Assembly (NCBI GenBank): GCA_002457215.1
Contig: NTJZ01000020.1
Coordinates: forward strand, 1 to 37,533
Length of the DNA: 37,533 bases
Source: OM182 bacterium MED-G28
Lineage (GTDB): Bacteria > Pseudomonadota > Gammaproteobacteria > Pseudomonadales > Pseudohongiellaceae
Direction: 5' to 3'
The position numbers and the translations under genes were made by a program. The notes beneath the pieces are model-generated. The model saw nothing but the letters and a program-made list of their open reading frames with translations, was not told the origin of the DNA and searched no databases. Shown here in pieces: positions 8,361 through 20,608 of this stretch (positions within the stretch are counted from its first letter, which is position 1; each line of letters opens with the position of its first letter).

Positions 8361-10648
8361 TTAACTTGCTCTAAAACAGGGAATACAATTTCTTGATCGA
8401 TTTGAATCCGATTAAAATCTAGCCCTGGATTATACTGACGCAACAACCACACAGGCGTGGAATATTGAGTTCGCGCAATACCACCAATATTGTCGCCAGA
8501 TTGCACACGATAAGTCTCAACATTTTGAATCCGGTAGTTACTAAAAAATTCCTGTTGCAGAGTCGAATGATATGCCCGGCGCCCCAACTCGAACTCCGAG
8601 ATATTTACGCGGGAGAAATCAAGTATCAGTCGGTCACCAATGATTACAGGATCCCTAAAAGCCATATTGTTCAGGCGGCGCAAGTCCCAAGCCCGAACTC
8701 CTAGCCAGTCTGCGTAGTGGCCAAGAGTTTCAGAAGCTTGAATTTCTACTGAGTTGTTGCTGGCCACAGTATAATCTGAAGGGTCGGCAGAAAGAGCTTC
8801 AGCTAACTGCTCATTACTCTCACTAACATCCAGTGTTGGATCCAATGCAACCGCAATTTCTTCGTCTAGGGTTACTGGCATTTCTAGTTCTTGGTTGTCT
8901 GGAAGCACTGCCGCTGGAGGAATAACTTCTTCAGTTGTCGCATTAAGCGCTAGCTGTGTTGACTCATTAGTGGAATTCGTGACTTCTTCTTCACTTGCTA
9001 TTTCTTCGACAACAGACGGCGGGAACACGTCTTCAGAGACTGACTCACTTGCATCATCGAAATTTTGTACCTGAGTCGCCAAAACCGGTGCCGTACTGGC
9101 TTCGATTGCGACAATTTGCTCAGCGGCAAGACCGAATCCAGGCAATCGTATCTGTTGTCCTGGATAAATCCTGTTACGGTCCTGAATACCGTTCTCATTA
9201 AGTAATTCAGCTTCGGTTACACCATAACGAGCAGCTATGAGGGAAACCGTGTCACCCCTAAGTACCGTATATTCGCCATCTTCTGGAGGACTTCCGCCTG
9301 CTTGTTCAATTAATTGTTGAGCACTGATGTTCTCTTGAGGCAGCAGGAGGCGCTGTCCTATCGAAATTCGATGACGGCTAGGCAATTGGTTTAGTGACAC
9401 CAATCGATTCACAGAAGTGTTAAACCTGCTCGCTATTACAGAGAGACTATCGCCTCGCTCAACAACATAGGCAACATCAGGAGTCTGCATTGCAAACTTA
9501 AAATCATCAGGGATTCTGGCTACCAAATTGCCCGGCGAAACCGCAGTTTCACGTACTTTTATGGTGTAGCCACGAGGAATTCTCTTGTTGCCTTCCCATA
9601 CTGCCGGCCGGAGTGCTCGATTATCTGCCTGTAACTGCTCGAGGCTAATACCGATAGAACGAGCAAACACTTCCGCATCGATAAAAGCATCGGTTTTCAC
9701 TTCATAAAAACTTGGTGCCTGATCTAGGCGAATATCGCCAAAATAACGTTGAGCATTATTCTCGACGTGAATTACGGCAAGAAACTGCACATAAAAATTG
9801 CGGGATGCAAAGCCAAATGCGCGACCCCGATAATTGGCGATTATTTTTTCAATATCTTGGGTTCCAGTTTGACGGACTGCACGGGATATTCCACCCGCAC
9901 CATGATTGTAGGCAGTAAGGGCTAGCGGCCAAGTCCCCAATACTGAATAGTTATATTCCAATAGGCTCATTGCTGCGCCTGCAGAGGTATAAGGGTCCAT
10001 CCGCTCATCAACAATATGGTCAATACGCATAAAGCGTTTACCTGTAGGCCTTGTGAATTGCCACATCCCTGCAGCCGACGCGCTAGAATAAGCGCCCGGG
10101 TTAAAAGAAGATTCGACGTGGGGTAGCACACCTAGCTCTAGCGGCAGATTCTTCTCCCGTGTCACTTGGTTAATATGGGCACGATACGCCCCCGATCTTC
10201 TAAGTCCACCTAGAAATCGGTCAGATTGCCCCAATTGCCAACGGACATTATTAGCAGCCGTGCGCAAAGTTTCATTACTGACGTCTGCCGGCCATAAATC
10301 GAGGACCTCCTGTTGATTTCGTGACAAGTCAATGCGCTTGCCACCCGCCAGAACTCGGAGGTCTTCTTGAATTTGCGAGCGCTCTCGTTCTATGATTCGC
10401 CTATCCAACTCCAAAGCAGTATATATAACCGAAAGGTTTTGAGAGTCATGAAGAAATCCACTTTGAGTGTCAACCTCGGTATAAACTTTTATCCAAAAGT
10501 CTATCGCTGGCTTGAGCTCCGGGGGTTGAGGAAATAGATCCGGGGGTTGCGCCTGCAGCGAGATGCCCAGCAAGCAACTCACACTCAAGACCATCATCTT
10601 CAGCCAAAAGACTCTTAATCCCTCAATCAAGGCAAACTTCCTACGCAC
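8357..10648 (-). CDS. mltD: MltD-like lytic transglycosylase with LysM repeats
   Basis: This enzyme cleaves the glycan strands of peptidoglycan to 1,6-anhydromuropeptides in the periplasm. The 763-residue protein has an N-terminal signal peptide (about 1-33, ending LQAQ). The SLT domain (about 165-290) has the catalytic Glu179 in LPHVESSFNP, followed by AAGMWQFTRPTGK and AYNHGAGG. LysM peptidoglycan-binding repeats follow at about 394-437, 459-503 and 712-757. A fourth, more divergent one lies at about 633-677. A Glu/Ser/Thr-rich linker of roughly 125 residues (507-632) separates the LysM pairs. This is longer than E. coli MltD (about 450 residues), because of extra LysM units and the linker. 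No lipobox is evident, so membrane anchoring is uncertain. Confidence 0.92.
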   Translation of the reverse strand: MRRKFALIEGLRVFWLKMMVLSVSCLLGISLQAQPPDLFPQPPELKPAIDFWIKVYTEVDTQSGFLHDSQNLSVIYTALELDRRIIERERSQIQEDLRVLAGGKRIDLSRNQQEVLDLWPADVSNETLRTAANNVRWQLGQSDRFLGGLRRSGAYRAHINQVTREKNLPLELGVLPHVESSFNPGAYSSASAAGMWQFTRPTGKRFMRIDHIVDERMDPYTSAGAAMSLLEYNYSVLGTWPLALTAYNHGAGGISRAVRQTGTQDIEKIIANYRGRAFGFASRNFYVQFLAVIHVENNAQRYFGDIRLDQAPSFYEVKTDAFIDAEVFARSIGISLEQLQADNRALRPAVWEGNKRIPRGYTIKVRETAVSPGNLVARIPDDFKFAMQTPDVAYVVERGDSLSVIASRFNTSVNRLVSLNQLPSRHRISIGQRLLLPQENISAQQLIEQAGGSPPEDGEYTVLRGDTVSLIAARYGVTEAELLNENGIQDRNRIYPGQQIRLPGFGLAAEQIVAIEASTAPVLATQVQNFDDASESVSEDVFPPSVVEEIASEEEVTNSTNESTQLALNATTEEVIPPAAVLPDNQELEMPVTLDEEIAVALDPTLDVSESNEQLAEALSADPSDYTVASNNSVEIQASETLGHYADWLGVRAWDLRRLNNMAFRDPVIIGDRLILDFSRVNISEFELGRRAYHSTLQQEFFSNYRIQNVETYRVQSGDNIGGIARTQYSTPVWLLRQYNPGLDFNRIQIDQEIVFPVLEQVN

Positions 10649-10853
10649 TATCTGTTTTTACTCCATAATCCAAGCCATTGAAAAACACTGCTTTCTACCG
10701 TGTTAAAACATAGCAAGTATAGACAAACAGGCCAAGCAGAGAATTCATCGACAAAACACTTGTGATCTTTCTGATTCTATCGCTTAGAGACGGTCAAACT
10801 TTACTGAAAGCAAGTATCCAAAAGGTTATAGATACCTGAAACTTGCGGGGTTA

Positions 10854-11804
10854 CTAAGGCATGCCGTCGAGATCGGCACCCTCTTTCACTGGAATCATCA
10901 AATCTTCTCTAGTTACATTCATATAGAGGATAACATTCGAGGCGACATAAACTGACGAATAGGTACCTATGACCACACCGATAATTAACGCAACTGCAAA
11001 ACCTTGTGTGGTCTCTCCACCAATAAACAGTACGGAGAAAAGCACCAACAAAGTCGTGAATGAGGTAATTATGGTTCGGCTTAACGTTTGATTAAGAGAG
11101 GTGTTAACCATTTCTATCGGACTGCCCTTGCGCATTCGACGGAAATTTTCTCTTATGCGATCGGAAACCACTATCGTGTCATTCAAGGAATAACCTATGA
11201 TTGCCAGCATAGCTGCCAAGGTATTCAAATTGAATTCGATCCCAAATATGGAAAATATCCCCAAAGTAATGATTACATCGTGGGCTAAAGCAACAACAGC
11301 ACCAACTGAGAATTTAAACTGGAAGCGCACGGCGATGTACACCATAATAATGCCTAGTGCCACCAACATACCCAATCCTCCCTGTTCGGCCAGTTCTTCT
11401 CCAACTTTCGCGCTCACATAATCTGAACCGAGCAAGGTAACGTCACTCGAACTTCCAGCACTCAATAATGCCGCAATAGTTTCTCCAACTTCAGCAGCTT
11501 GCTCGGCTTGATTTACCACTTCAACACTTTCATCTACTGGCAGAATCACACGAATTTCACGATCCGACCCAAAACTAACAACCACCGCATCTTCATAGCC
11601 GTTATTAGTTAATGCAAAATTTACTTCATCCAATACCACTGTGTCTGAGTAACCTAAACGAACAGAAGTACCACTGGTGAAATCAAGACCAAATTGCAAG
11701 GAGTTAAAGAATAAAGCGAGAATTGAAACAATAACGAGTGTTATAGAAATTGCCGAAGCAATCTTTCTCACGCCCATAAAATCTATATTTGAAGGTAATT
11801 GCAT
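10854..11804 (-). CDS. secF: Protein translocase subunit SecF
   Basis: SecF works with SecD and YajC to drive late steps of Sec-dependent export using the proton gradient. The 316-residue length is normal. It has the first membrane helix at about 13-31, the SecD/SecF motif GLDFTSGT (usually GLDFTGGT) at about 38-45 before the periplasmic P1-like domain, and five C-terminal helices. These include ALAHDVIITLG and GYSLNDTIVVSDRIRENFRR. The gene follows secD with a 17-bp gap and is the last gene of the tgt-yajC-secDF block. A 205-bp gap follows before mltD, in which no clear terminator was found. Confidence 0.97.
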   Translation of the reverse strand: MQLPSNIDFMGVRKIASAISITLVIVSILALFFNSLQFGLDFTSGTSVRLGYSDTVVLDEVNFALTNNGYEDAVVVSFGSDREIRVILPVDESVEVVNQAEQAAEVGETIAALLSAGSSSDVTLLGSDYVSAKVGEELAEQGGLGMLVALGIIMVYIAVRFQFKFSVGAVVALAHDVIITLGIFSIFGIEFNLNTLAAMLAIIGYSLNDTIVVSDRIRENFRRMRKGSPIEMVNTSLNQTLSRTIITSFTTLLVLFSVLFIGGETTQGFAVALIIGVVIGTYSSVYVASNVILYMNVTREDLMIPVKEGADLDGMP

Positions 11805-11821
11805 AGAGCCAATCAGATCCT

Positions 11822-13705
11822 CTAAGTCGCCTTAATAACTGATTTATCAGGCATCCTGTACTTCCCAATTGAGATTTTTTGCACGGAACGACCCCCGTAA
11901 ATCAAATTGACCAATGCCCGCGTACCGACAATGGCTGTAAACATTGAAGTCATAATACCAATCATCAAAGTAACCGCGAACCCTTTAACTGGACCGGTAC
12001 CAATCGTAAAGAGTACTAGCGCAACGAGGAAGGTAGTCAGATTAGCATCAAGAATAGTAGTAAAGGCACGGTCATACCCAGCATCTATCGCTTGCTGTGG
12101 CGACATGCCATTACTTAATTCTTCCCTTATACGCGTGAATATCAAAACGTTCGCGTCCACCGCCATACCGACAGTCAGCACGATCCCAACAATTCCTGGA
12201 AGTGTGAGAGTGGCAGGAATAACAGAAGACATGACCGCAAAAATAAGCAAGATGTTCATAATGAGAGCAGCATTTGCAGCCACACCGAATACACGGTAGT
12301 AGAACAACATAAATACGAGAACAAGCACCGAAGCTACTAACACTCCGTTAAAGCCTGCCTCCAAATTTTCCCGCCCCATTGTTGGTCCAATCACGCTCTG
12401 CTCAACAATAGTCATTGGCGCCGCTAAAGATCCAGAGCGAATTAATTCCGACAAATCATTTGCTTCTCTAGCATTTAGTCCAGTTATAACGAATGTTCTT
12501 GGCAGCGCGGTAATGATAGTTGCATGACTGATCAATCGTTTGTCTTCATAAAATTCAACATCTTCTATCTCATTACCTTCTTCATCCAGGGTAGTGATAG
12601 TACGTGATTTCGTTTCACTCAATAGAATGTCCATCATTCGGCCAACATTGTCCCGAGTTACACGATTAATTTGATTGCCGCCCTGGGCATCAAGGTTTAT
12701 CTGAACCTGAGGTAACCCATTCTGGTCCAGTGTAGAACGAACGTTACTTATACGATCACCCTGCAGTATCACCTCATTATCAACGTCTATTAACCGCCCG
12801 TCGTATTCATAACTCTCATAAGAAACCGCAGAAGCCCCTGGCTCAGCCTCCAAATGAAACTCTAAGGTCGCAATGCGCTGCAAAAAACGGATGGCTTGAG
12901 CTGGGTCCTGAATGCCAGGCAATTCTACAACAATTCTGTCTGCCCCTTGTTGTTGTACTGTTGGTTCTGCTACGCCGAGGGAATCAACACGATTCATTAT
13001 TGTGGTGCGATTGGCTTGCAGAGTATCTCGTTCTACTTGCAATGCGACTTCAGCTGGGGTGCGCATATCTAGAACAAACAGATCTCCGACTTCACGAGTC
13101 TGAAACTGAAGATCTGGAAAGTTATCAATTAATGCTGACCGCGCATCAGATCTGATCTCTGCGTTGGCAAATCGTATTTCCAAATGATTATTATCAATTA
13201 CTTCTGTCCCACGGGTTCTTAATCTTTCTTCTCTTAATATAGAGCGCACGTTACTCAGATTGTCTTCCATGCGCCGACCAAGCGCAGCATCCATATCCAC
13301 TTCCATAAGAAAATGAACACCGCCTTGCAGATCTAGACCAAGATTCATTTTTCCCGCGCCGATAGCTTGCAACCAACCAGGGGTGGTGGGAGCAAGATTT
13401 AATGCAACAATATAATCATCACTTAGTGCGTCTTCGATAGCTGTTTTCGCAACAAGCTGATCATCGACAGAATTTAATCGAATTAGGATGTTCTCTTCGC
13501 TTACCTCTTCACCAAAAAATTCTACTTGAGCAGCTTCTAACGCAGTTGTAATTAACGCCATATCTGATTCGTTAAGAGTCAAACTATCGGTAGAAACTTG
13601 AATCGCTTCGTCGTCAGGGTAAATATTCGGAATGGAGTAAAGAAATCCAAGCAATACCACAATCAGAATAAGTGTATTTTTCCAAGCCGGATATTGATTC
13701 AACAT
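11822..13705 (-). CDS. secD: Protein translocase subunit SecD
   Basis: The 627-residue inner-membrane protein is close to the E. coli length. It has an N-terminal helix (NTLILIVVLLGFLYSIPNIY), the conserved GLDLQGGVHFLMEVD motif, a large periplasmic domain and a C-terminal set of six helices. The latter includes GIVLTVGMAVDANVLIFTRIREEL, with the membrane Asp used in proton coupling, and ANLTTFLVALVLFTIGTGPVKGFA. It lies between yajC (67 bp upstream) and secF. No anomalies were seen. Confidence 0.97.
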   Translation of the reverse strand: MLNQYPAWKNTLILIVVLLGFLYSIPNIYPDDEAIQVSTDSLTLNESDMALITTALEAAQVEFFGEEVSEENILIRLNSVDDQLVAKTAIEDALSDDYIVALNLAPTTPGWLQAIGAGKMNLGLDLQGGVHFLMEVDMDAALGRRMEDNLSNVRSILREERLRTRGTEVIDNNHLEIRFANAEIRSDARSALIDNFPDLQFQTREVGDLFVLDMRTPAEVALQVERDTLQANRTTIMNRVDSLGVAEPTVQQQGADRIVVELPGIQDPAQAIRFLQRIATLEFHLEAEPGASAVSYESYEYDGRLIDVDNEVILQGDRISNVRSTLDQNGLPQVQINLDAQGGNQINRVTRDNVGRMMDILLSETKSRTITTLDEEGNEIEDVEFYEDKRLISHATIITALPRTFVITGLNAREANDLSELIRSGSLAAPMTIVEQSVIGPTMGRENLEAGFNGVLVASVLVLVFMLFYYRVFGVAANAALIMNILLIFAVMSSVIPATLTLPGIVGIVLTVGMAVDANVLIFTRIREELSNGMSPQQAIDAGYDRAFTTILDANLTTFLVALVLFTIGTGPVKGFAVTLMIGIMTSMFTAIVGTRALVNLIYGGRSVQKISIGKYRMPDKSVIKAT

Positions 13706-13772
13706 AGTGTTTTTTTATAATAGTTTAATTAGTGGTCTTACAAACAACATGATAAGGCATTTCTTAAGTAGT

Positions 13773-14105
13773 TCAGATCTGACTAATAGTGCCCTTTGGC
13801 AATGCCGCGGCAACTGATGACTTTTGTACTTTTAGCTCAACACCCTCAGCGACTTCGATAGCAATATAATCATCATTTACATTCGTAACTTTTCCTAAAA
13901 GGCCACCGGAGGTCATCACTTCATCACCTTTTGAAATTCCGCCAACCAACTCACGATGTTCTTTGGCACGCTTGGATTGTGGCCGCCACAATATAAGCCA
14001 GAAAAGGAAAAACATACCGCCAAAGAGAATTAAATTGTAGGCTAGAGAAGGTTGCTGGGCCTGGCCCGCTTCTTGAGCATAGGCAACTGGGAAGAATAGT
14101 TTCAT
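13773..14105 (-). CDS. yajC: Preprotein translocase accessory subunit YajC
   Basis: The 110-residue protein has a single membrane helix (LILFGGMFFLFWLILW) followed by RPQSKRAKEH, the typical YajC junction. The soluble domain GGLLGKVTNVNDDYIAIEVAEGVELKVQKSSV is characteristic of the family. It associates with SecDF. The 167-bp space between tgt and this gene probably contains its own promoter; I see only weak matches there. Confidence 0.95.
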   Translation of the reverse strand: MKLFFPVAYAQEAGQAQQPSLAYNLILFGGMFFLFWLILWRPQSKRAKEHRELVGGISKGDEVMTSGGLLGKVTNVNDDYIAIEVAEGVELKVQKSSVAAALPKGTISQI

Positions 14106-14273
14106 GGGTTCTCTCTCGGTCTATTGTCTTTACTGCTGTGTAGTTTTATCGACCTAAATAGCGCTCTCAATAGAGTTGGGGCACTAAGTTCGGTTTCAAG
14201 TCAAAAAGTCTTCTACTAACGCCCGACTCCAACATTTTTTCCTTAGCACTTAGCTCCGCATCACAGGTTCTCA

Positions 14274-16996
<2,723 letters not shown>

Positions 16997-17205
16997 GAGT
17001 TTAAATCAACCAGATTTGCTTGTTGCTGCCGAAAAAAGGCGGCGATTATAACAGGATTCCTCCAGTTCCAGAGGATTAATAGGGCTCCAACCAGTAATTC
17101 CTATATAAATTTCTCTTACCATGCCCTCTAGAAATTTGTCTATCTGGATTGCAGCCGGTAGCTCCCATGCATATGATGCACTTCCAGATTAACGGGAGAG
17201 TATTT

Positions 17206-18369
17206 ATGGATTTTAGTTTGTCCGCAGAACAACGTGCATTGCAGGATTCAGTGCGCCAATTTGCACACAAAGAACTACCTGAGATTGCTAGGTCTGTGGA
17301 GGAAGCTGATGAACCGCCAAACCTAGAAGTTCGTAAACGTTTCGCGAAATTAGGTTATCTTGGCATTAATTTAAGTATCGATGATGGTGGCGCTGGCGGC
17401 TCTCATCTCGACGCAGTAATTGTCCTAGAAGAAATCGCTAAAATCTCAATTGCCGTAGCCTTTCCGATTTTTGAATCCTGTTTTGGTCCCTGCCTAGCGA
17501 TTGCCCATTTTGGCAACGAAAAATTAAGAAAATGGTTACTCCCGAATATTTGTTCTGGCGACCTGGTGCTCGCGGTTTCGATGTCAGAACCCGATGCCGG
17601 CTCAGCCCTTACCGACCTAAAAACCAAAGCTACTATTGATGGAAATAAAGTTATCCTCAATGGCACCAAGCGCTGGTGTTCTGGTGCTGGACACTCCGAG
17701 GCCTATGTTGTTTATTGTCGAATGTCAGATGAGCCGGGCGCAAAAGGAATCGGCGCCGTTGTTGTAGAAAAAGAAACCGAGGGTTTTAGCTTCGGCAAGC
17801 GTGATCATCACATGGGGTTTCGCGGCATCTATAGTGCGGATATGTATTTCGACAATGTCGAGGTCTCGACAGACAATATTCTCGTCCCGGCAGGGGGATT
17901 TGGCAAGCTAATGGACGCCTTTGATCTTGAACGCTGCGGAAACACTACCATGTCACTTGCTGTCGCTCAGTCTGCCTTCGATTTTGTCATGAAATATACC
18001 CAAGAGAGGAATCAGTTTGGAAAACCATTAGTTGATTTTCAAGCCGTTCAAATTCAACTTGCAGAAATGAAATTAAAACTAGACGCGGCGCGTTTACTCT
18101 TATACAGGGCAGTAGCGAATGCCGAAAAAGGCTTACCTTCTATAGCCGATAGCTCAATTGCGAAGTGTTTCGCCAATGAAACAGCAAGAGAAGTTACTGG
18201 CAAAGCAATGCAACTTATGGGTGGTTACGGCTACTCTCGTGAATTTCCAATTGAGCAAAAAATGCGCGACGCTTGGGGTTGGGGCATAGCTGGAGGAGCA
18301 ATTGATATTCAAAAGGTTAATATTACTTCAGCACTAGTTGGGCGCCGTTTTAATCAGCGGGCCAAGTAG
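17206..18369 (+). CDS. Acyl-CoA dehydrogenase (IVD-like catalytic Glu position)
   Basis: This FAD enzyme introduces an alpha,beta double bond into an acyl-CoA. The 387-residue protein has the standard N-terminal helical domain, the FAD-binding beta domain (SMSEPDAGSALTDLKT at about 125-140) and the C-terminal helical domain (TQERNQFGKPLVDFQAVQ; MQLMGGYGYSREFPIEQKMRD). The usual C-terminal catalytic Glu (YEGT in MCAD) is replaced by GIAGGA. However, Glu242 in AFDLERC aligns with the base of isovaleryl-CoA dehydrogenase (DLERL). Branched or longer acyl substrates are therefore likely. The start at 17206 is chosen over an upstream ATG at 17149 because GGGAG lies just before it and MDFSLSAEQ is the family N-terminus. 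The CysNC-like gene follows after 33 bp. Confidence 0.92.
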   Translation: MDFSLSAEQRALQDSVRQFAHKELPEIARSVEEADEPPNLEVRKRFAKLGYLGINLSIDDGGAGGSHLDAVIVLEEIAKISIAVAFPIFESCFGPCLAIAHFGNEKLRKWLLPNICSGDLVLAVSMSEPDAGSALTDLKTKATIDGNKVILNGTKRWCSGAGHSEAYVVYCRMSDEPGAKGIGAVVVEKETEGFSFGKRDHHMGFRGIYSADMYFDNVEVSTDNILVPAGGFGKLMDAFDLERCGNTTMSLAVAQSAFDFVMKYTQERNQFGKPLVDFQAVQIQLAEMKLKLDAARLLLYRAVANAEKGLPSIADSSIAKCFANETAREVTGKAMQLMGGYGYSREFPIEQKMRDAWGWGIAGGAIDIQKVNITSALVGRRFNQRAK

Positions 18370-18402
18370 CAGAGTTTAAGACAGGAGAGGGTAGGAAGAA
18401 AC

Positions 18403-19560
18403 ATGGAACCAATGCGCTTTCTGGTCACTCAAGTGGAGTCTTCTAACCGTGTTACTGGATATTTAGTCAGTGGCAAGCTCATGAAAGACGATAGTGTTGT
18501 CATCACGCCGTCAGGCCATCAAACCTCCATACTTGAAATGCAGCAAGGGGGCGCTGCCTGCACAGAAGCTGAGGCGAAAACAGAGTTAGTGCTCGACCTT
18601 ACCTATTCAGTAAACATGAAGCCTAATGACATCATAGCCGCCGCAGATTCTCGACCTGAATTCTCGGATCAATTTGAAGCTCAGATTGAATGGCTTAGCG
18701 AACGGGAGCTGCTGCCGGGAAGAATCTACACCATAAAAGCGATAGGCGGCGATAGTGAAGCCACTGTTAGCCGCTTAAAATATCGCTTTGATGAATCAGG
18801 ACAACAAATTGCAGCTAAAACTCTTGCCAGGAATAGCAACGGCGTCGCCAATATTGCCCTCACCCAGCCTATCATTTACGACTCAGGCTCTGTATGCCCT
18901 GCAACTGGCACATTTTCTCTATTTGACAAAGACACTACTGCTTTAGTTGCTAACGGCACTATCCGCCATAGCTTACGTCGAGCCAGCAATGTTCATTGGC
19001 AAGCCTTGGATGTGGACAAACAGAGCCGTGCCGCTATAAAACAACAAACTCCTAAAATTATTTGGTTAACCGGCTTATCAGGCTCAGGAAAATCAACCAT
19101 TGCCAATTTGATCGAAAAAAAACTCATCGCGAAGGGCAGACACTCTTACCTATTGGACGGTGATAACGTTCGTCATGGGCTAAATAAGGACCTAGGTTTT
19201 ACGGATGCCGATCGCGTCGAAAATATTAGACGAGTAGCAGAAACTGCGAACCTAATGCTAGACGCTGGTCTTATCGTCATCACTAGTTTTATTTCACCGT
19301 TCCGAGCCGAACGAGATATGGCCCGCACCCTATTTGATGATGATGAATTTATCGAAGTATTTGTTCACGCAAGTTTAGAGGTTTGCGAACAAAGAGACCC
19401 CAAAGGGCTCTACAAAAAAGCAAGAGCTGGCCAGATTAAGAATTTTACAGGATTGGATAGCCCTTACGAGAACCCTTTAAAACCTGAGCTCGTAATCGAC
19501 ACGATTGAAATTACTGTCGAGCAAGCAGCTGACCGGATAATCAAATTCGTCGATTGCTAG
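18403..19560 (+). CDS. cysC: APS kinase fused to CysN beta-barrel domains (GTPase domain absent)
   Basis: Residues about 215-385 are a complete adenylyl-sulfate kinase, which makes PAPS from APS and ATP. They carry P-loop GLSGSGKST at 224-232, LDGDNVRHGLNKDLGF at 251-266, the phospho-acceptor-type Ser298 in FISPFRAER, and KGLYKKARAGQIKNFTG. Residues 1-200 match the two EF-Tu-like barrels of CysN, the sulfate adenylyltransferase large subunit. RFLVTQVESSNRVTGYLVSG corresponds to domain II. FEAQIEWLSERELLPGRIYTIK through TGTFSLFDKDTTALVANGTI corresponds to domain III. The entire N-terminal CysN GTPase domain is missing. An AGGAGAGG ribosome-binding site precedes the ATG, and the upstream sequence encodes an unrelated gene, so this is not a sequencing break. 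No cysD is nearby. It may supply PAPS, with the barrels as a docking module. Confidence 0.9.
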   Translation: MEPMRFLVTQVESSNRVTGYLVSGKLMKDDSVVITPSGHQTSILEMQQGGAACTEAEAKTELVLDLTYSVNMKPNDIIAAADSRPEFSDQFEAQIEWLSERELLPGRIYTIKAIGGDSEATVSRLKYRFDESGQQIAAKTLARNSNGVANIALTQPIIYDSGSVCPATGTFSLFDKDTTALVANGTIRHSLRRASNVHWQALDVDKQSRAAIKQQTPKIIWLTGLSGSGKSTIANLIEKKLIAKGRHSYLLDGDNVRHGLNKDLGFTDADRVENIRRVAETANLMLDAGLIVITSFISPFRAERDMARTLFDDDEFIEVFVHASLEVCEQRDPKGLYKKARAGQIKNFTGLDSPYENPLKPELVIDTIEITVEQAADRIIKFVDC

Positions 19561-19568
19561 AAAGGCTT

Positions 19569-20204
19569 CTAATGAAGTACCGCTGAACTAGGCATACTTA
19601 GATTTTCAGAAAATTCTGGATGCAAAACGTCTAAGCGCTTTACTAATAATAAATCGTGACGGGACAGACATTCGTATTCTTCGATTGCGCGCACATCAAT
19701 ATCGTCTAAGAGTACGCAAACAACATCATCATCTTCCACATCAACTACTACACAAGGAATAAACCCACTCAAAGTATTAAGAGAAGCAAATGAACCAATC
19801 TCGAAAGTGTGAATTGGAAAACTACCGTCAGCTTCCTTAATAAGTCCGCAGGATGTAAACGCCACACCAAAGCCGGCCGCCGCAACAATATGGATAATGT
19901 CGATAATATCTGGATCAGTTAAATCAACTCGGACTGTTTCCGACAATGGAAGATTTTTTAACAGCCGGCGCTGATTAACAAGACGCAAAAACAAATCGAT
20001 ATCCTCTTGATTCCATTCGAGAGTCTCTTCGGTTTCAGAGCGCGAGCTGTCAGAAGACAGACTGATAACACTTGTCTCGATCGTGAGATCTTTAATCTCT
20101 GTTTCCGGAGGGCAAGGCACCACCATAGAGACGGAACAATAACCTTCATTGCTTTCAGGGCTCAGTCGCCAGAGGAATGGTACTTCGCTAGATAGTTCTA
20201 TCAT
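19569..20204 (-). CDS. Hypothetical protein, acidic, 211 residues
   Basis: I do not recognise this family. The protein starts MIELSSEVPFLWRLSPESN. It has no signal peptide, membrane segment or obvious catalytic motif, and is rich in Asp, Glu and Ser. A strongly acidic hydrophobic stretch, VVVDVEDDDVVCVLLDDIDV, lies near 152-171. The codon texture and uninterrupted length support a real gene. It ends 8 bp from the stop of the convergent APS kinase gene. Upstream lies the large gene-free region with DnaA-box-like sites. It is probably a cytoplasmic, soluble protein. Confidence 0.65.
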   Translation of the reverse strand: MIELSSEVPFLWRLSPESNEGYCSVSMVVPCPPETEIKDLTIETSVISLSSDSSRSETEETLEWNQEDIDLFLRLVNQRRLLKNLPLSETVRVDLTDPDIIDIIHIVAAAGFGVAFTSCGLIKEADGSFPIHTFEIGSFASLNTLSGFIPCVVVDVEDDDVVCVLLDDIDVRAIEEYECLSRHDLLLVKRLDVLHPEFSENLSMPSSAVLH

Positions 20205-20404
20205 TGCATTACTTCATTAGGATGTCGAAAAGCAAGATACCACAATTCAACGATCAGCAGTATGCAGCAGGAAATTAAGGACAATATTCTGAGAGTGCGA
20301 AATATTCACAAGGACTTAGAGGTCATAGCTAAAAATACTAAGAAGATTTTTCACTAAGCTATTGAGGAAGAAGGAGTTTTAAAAATGGTCTGTGAGATTG
20401 TTTT

Positions 20405-20439
20405 TTGTCCACAGATTCTGTGGATAAGTCGGTGCATAA
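20405..20439. promoter_or_regulatory. Cluster of DnaA-box-like nonamers
   Basis: A perfect DnaA box (TTATCCACA on the minus strand) lies at 20419-20427. It is flanked by TTGTCCACA on the plus strand (20405-20413, one mismatch) and TTATGCACC on the minus strand (20431-20439, one mismatch to TTATNCACA). The first two boxes form the interrupted palindrome TCCACAG-ATT-CTGTGGA at 20408-20424. This may be a DnaA-binding or titration site; origin function is not shown. Confidence 0.45.
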
Positions 20440-20608
20440 AACTAAATATAAACCTGTGAGCCTCGAAAGTCCTTACAAACAACACAGTCTGATCAATTTT
20501 TAATCAAACAGTAATTCATTTATAATTCAATTAGTTATGAGTTTTAGAAGGGTCGAACAAAAATAAAACCTGCTATTTTTAAGGGTTTTATGACACTTAA
20601 GTAGTTTT

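Noticed and set aside
10649..10853. Terminator after secF
   Set aside because: A bulged GTATC/GATAC pairing is present, but there is no T-tract and the stem is imperfect.
17149..17205. N-terminal extension of the acyl-CoA dehydrogenase
   Set aside because: The extension is not family-like and would cover the GGGAG ribosome-binding site of the start at 17206.
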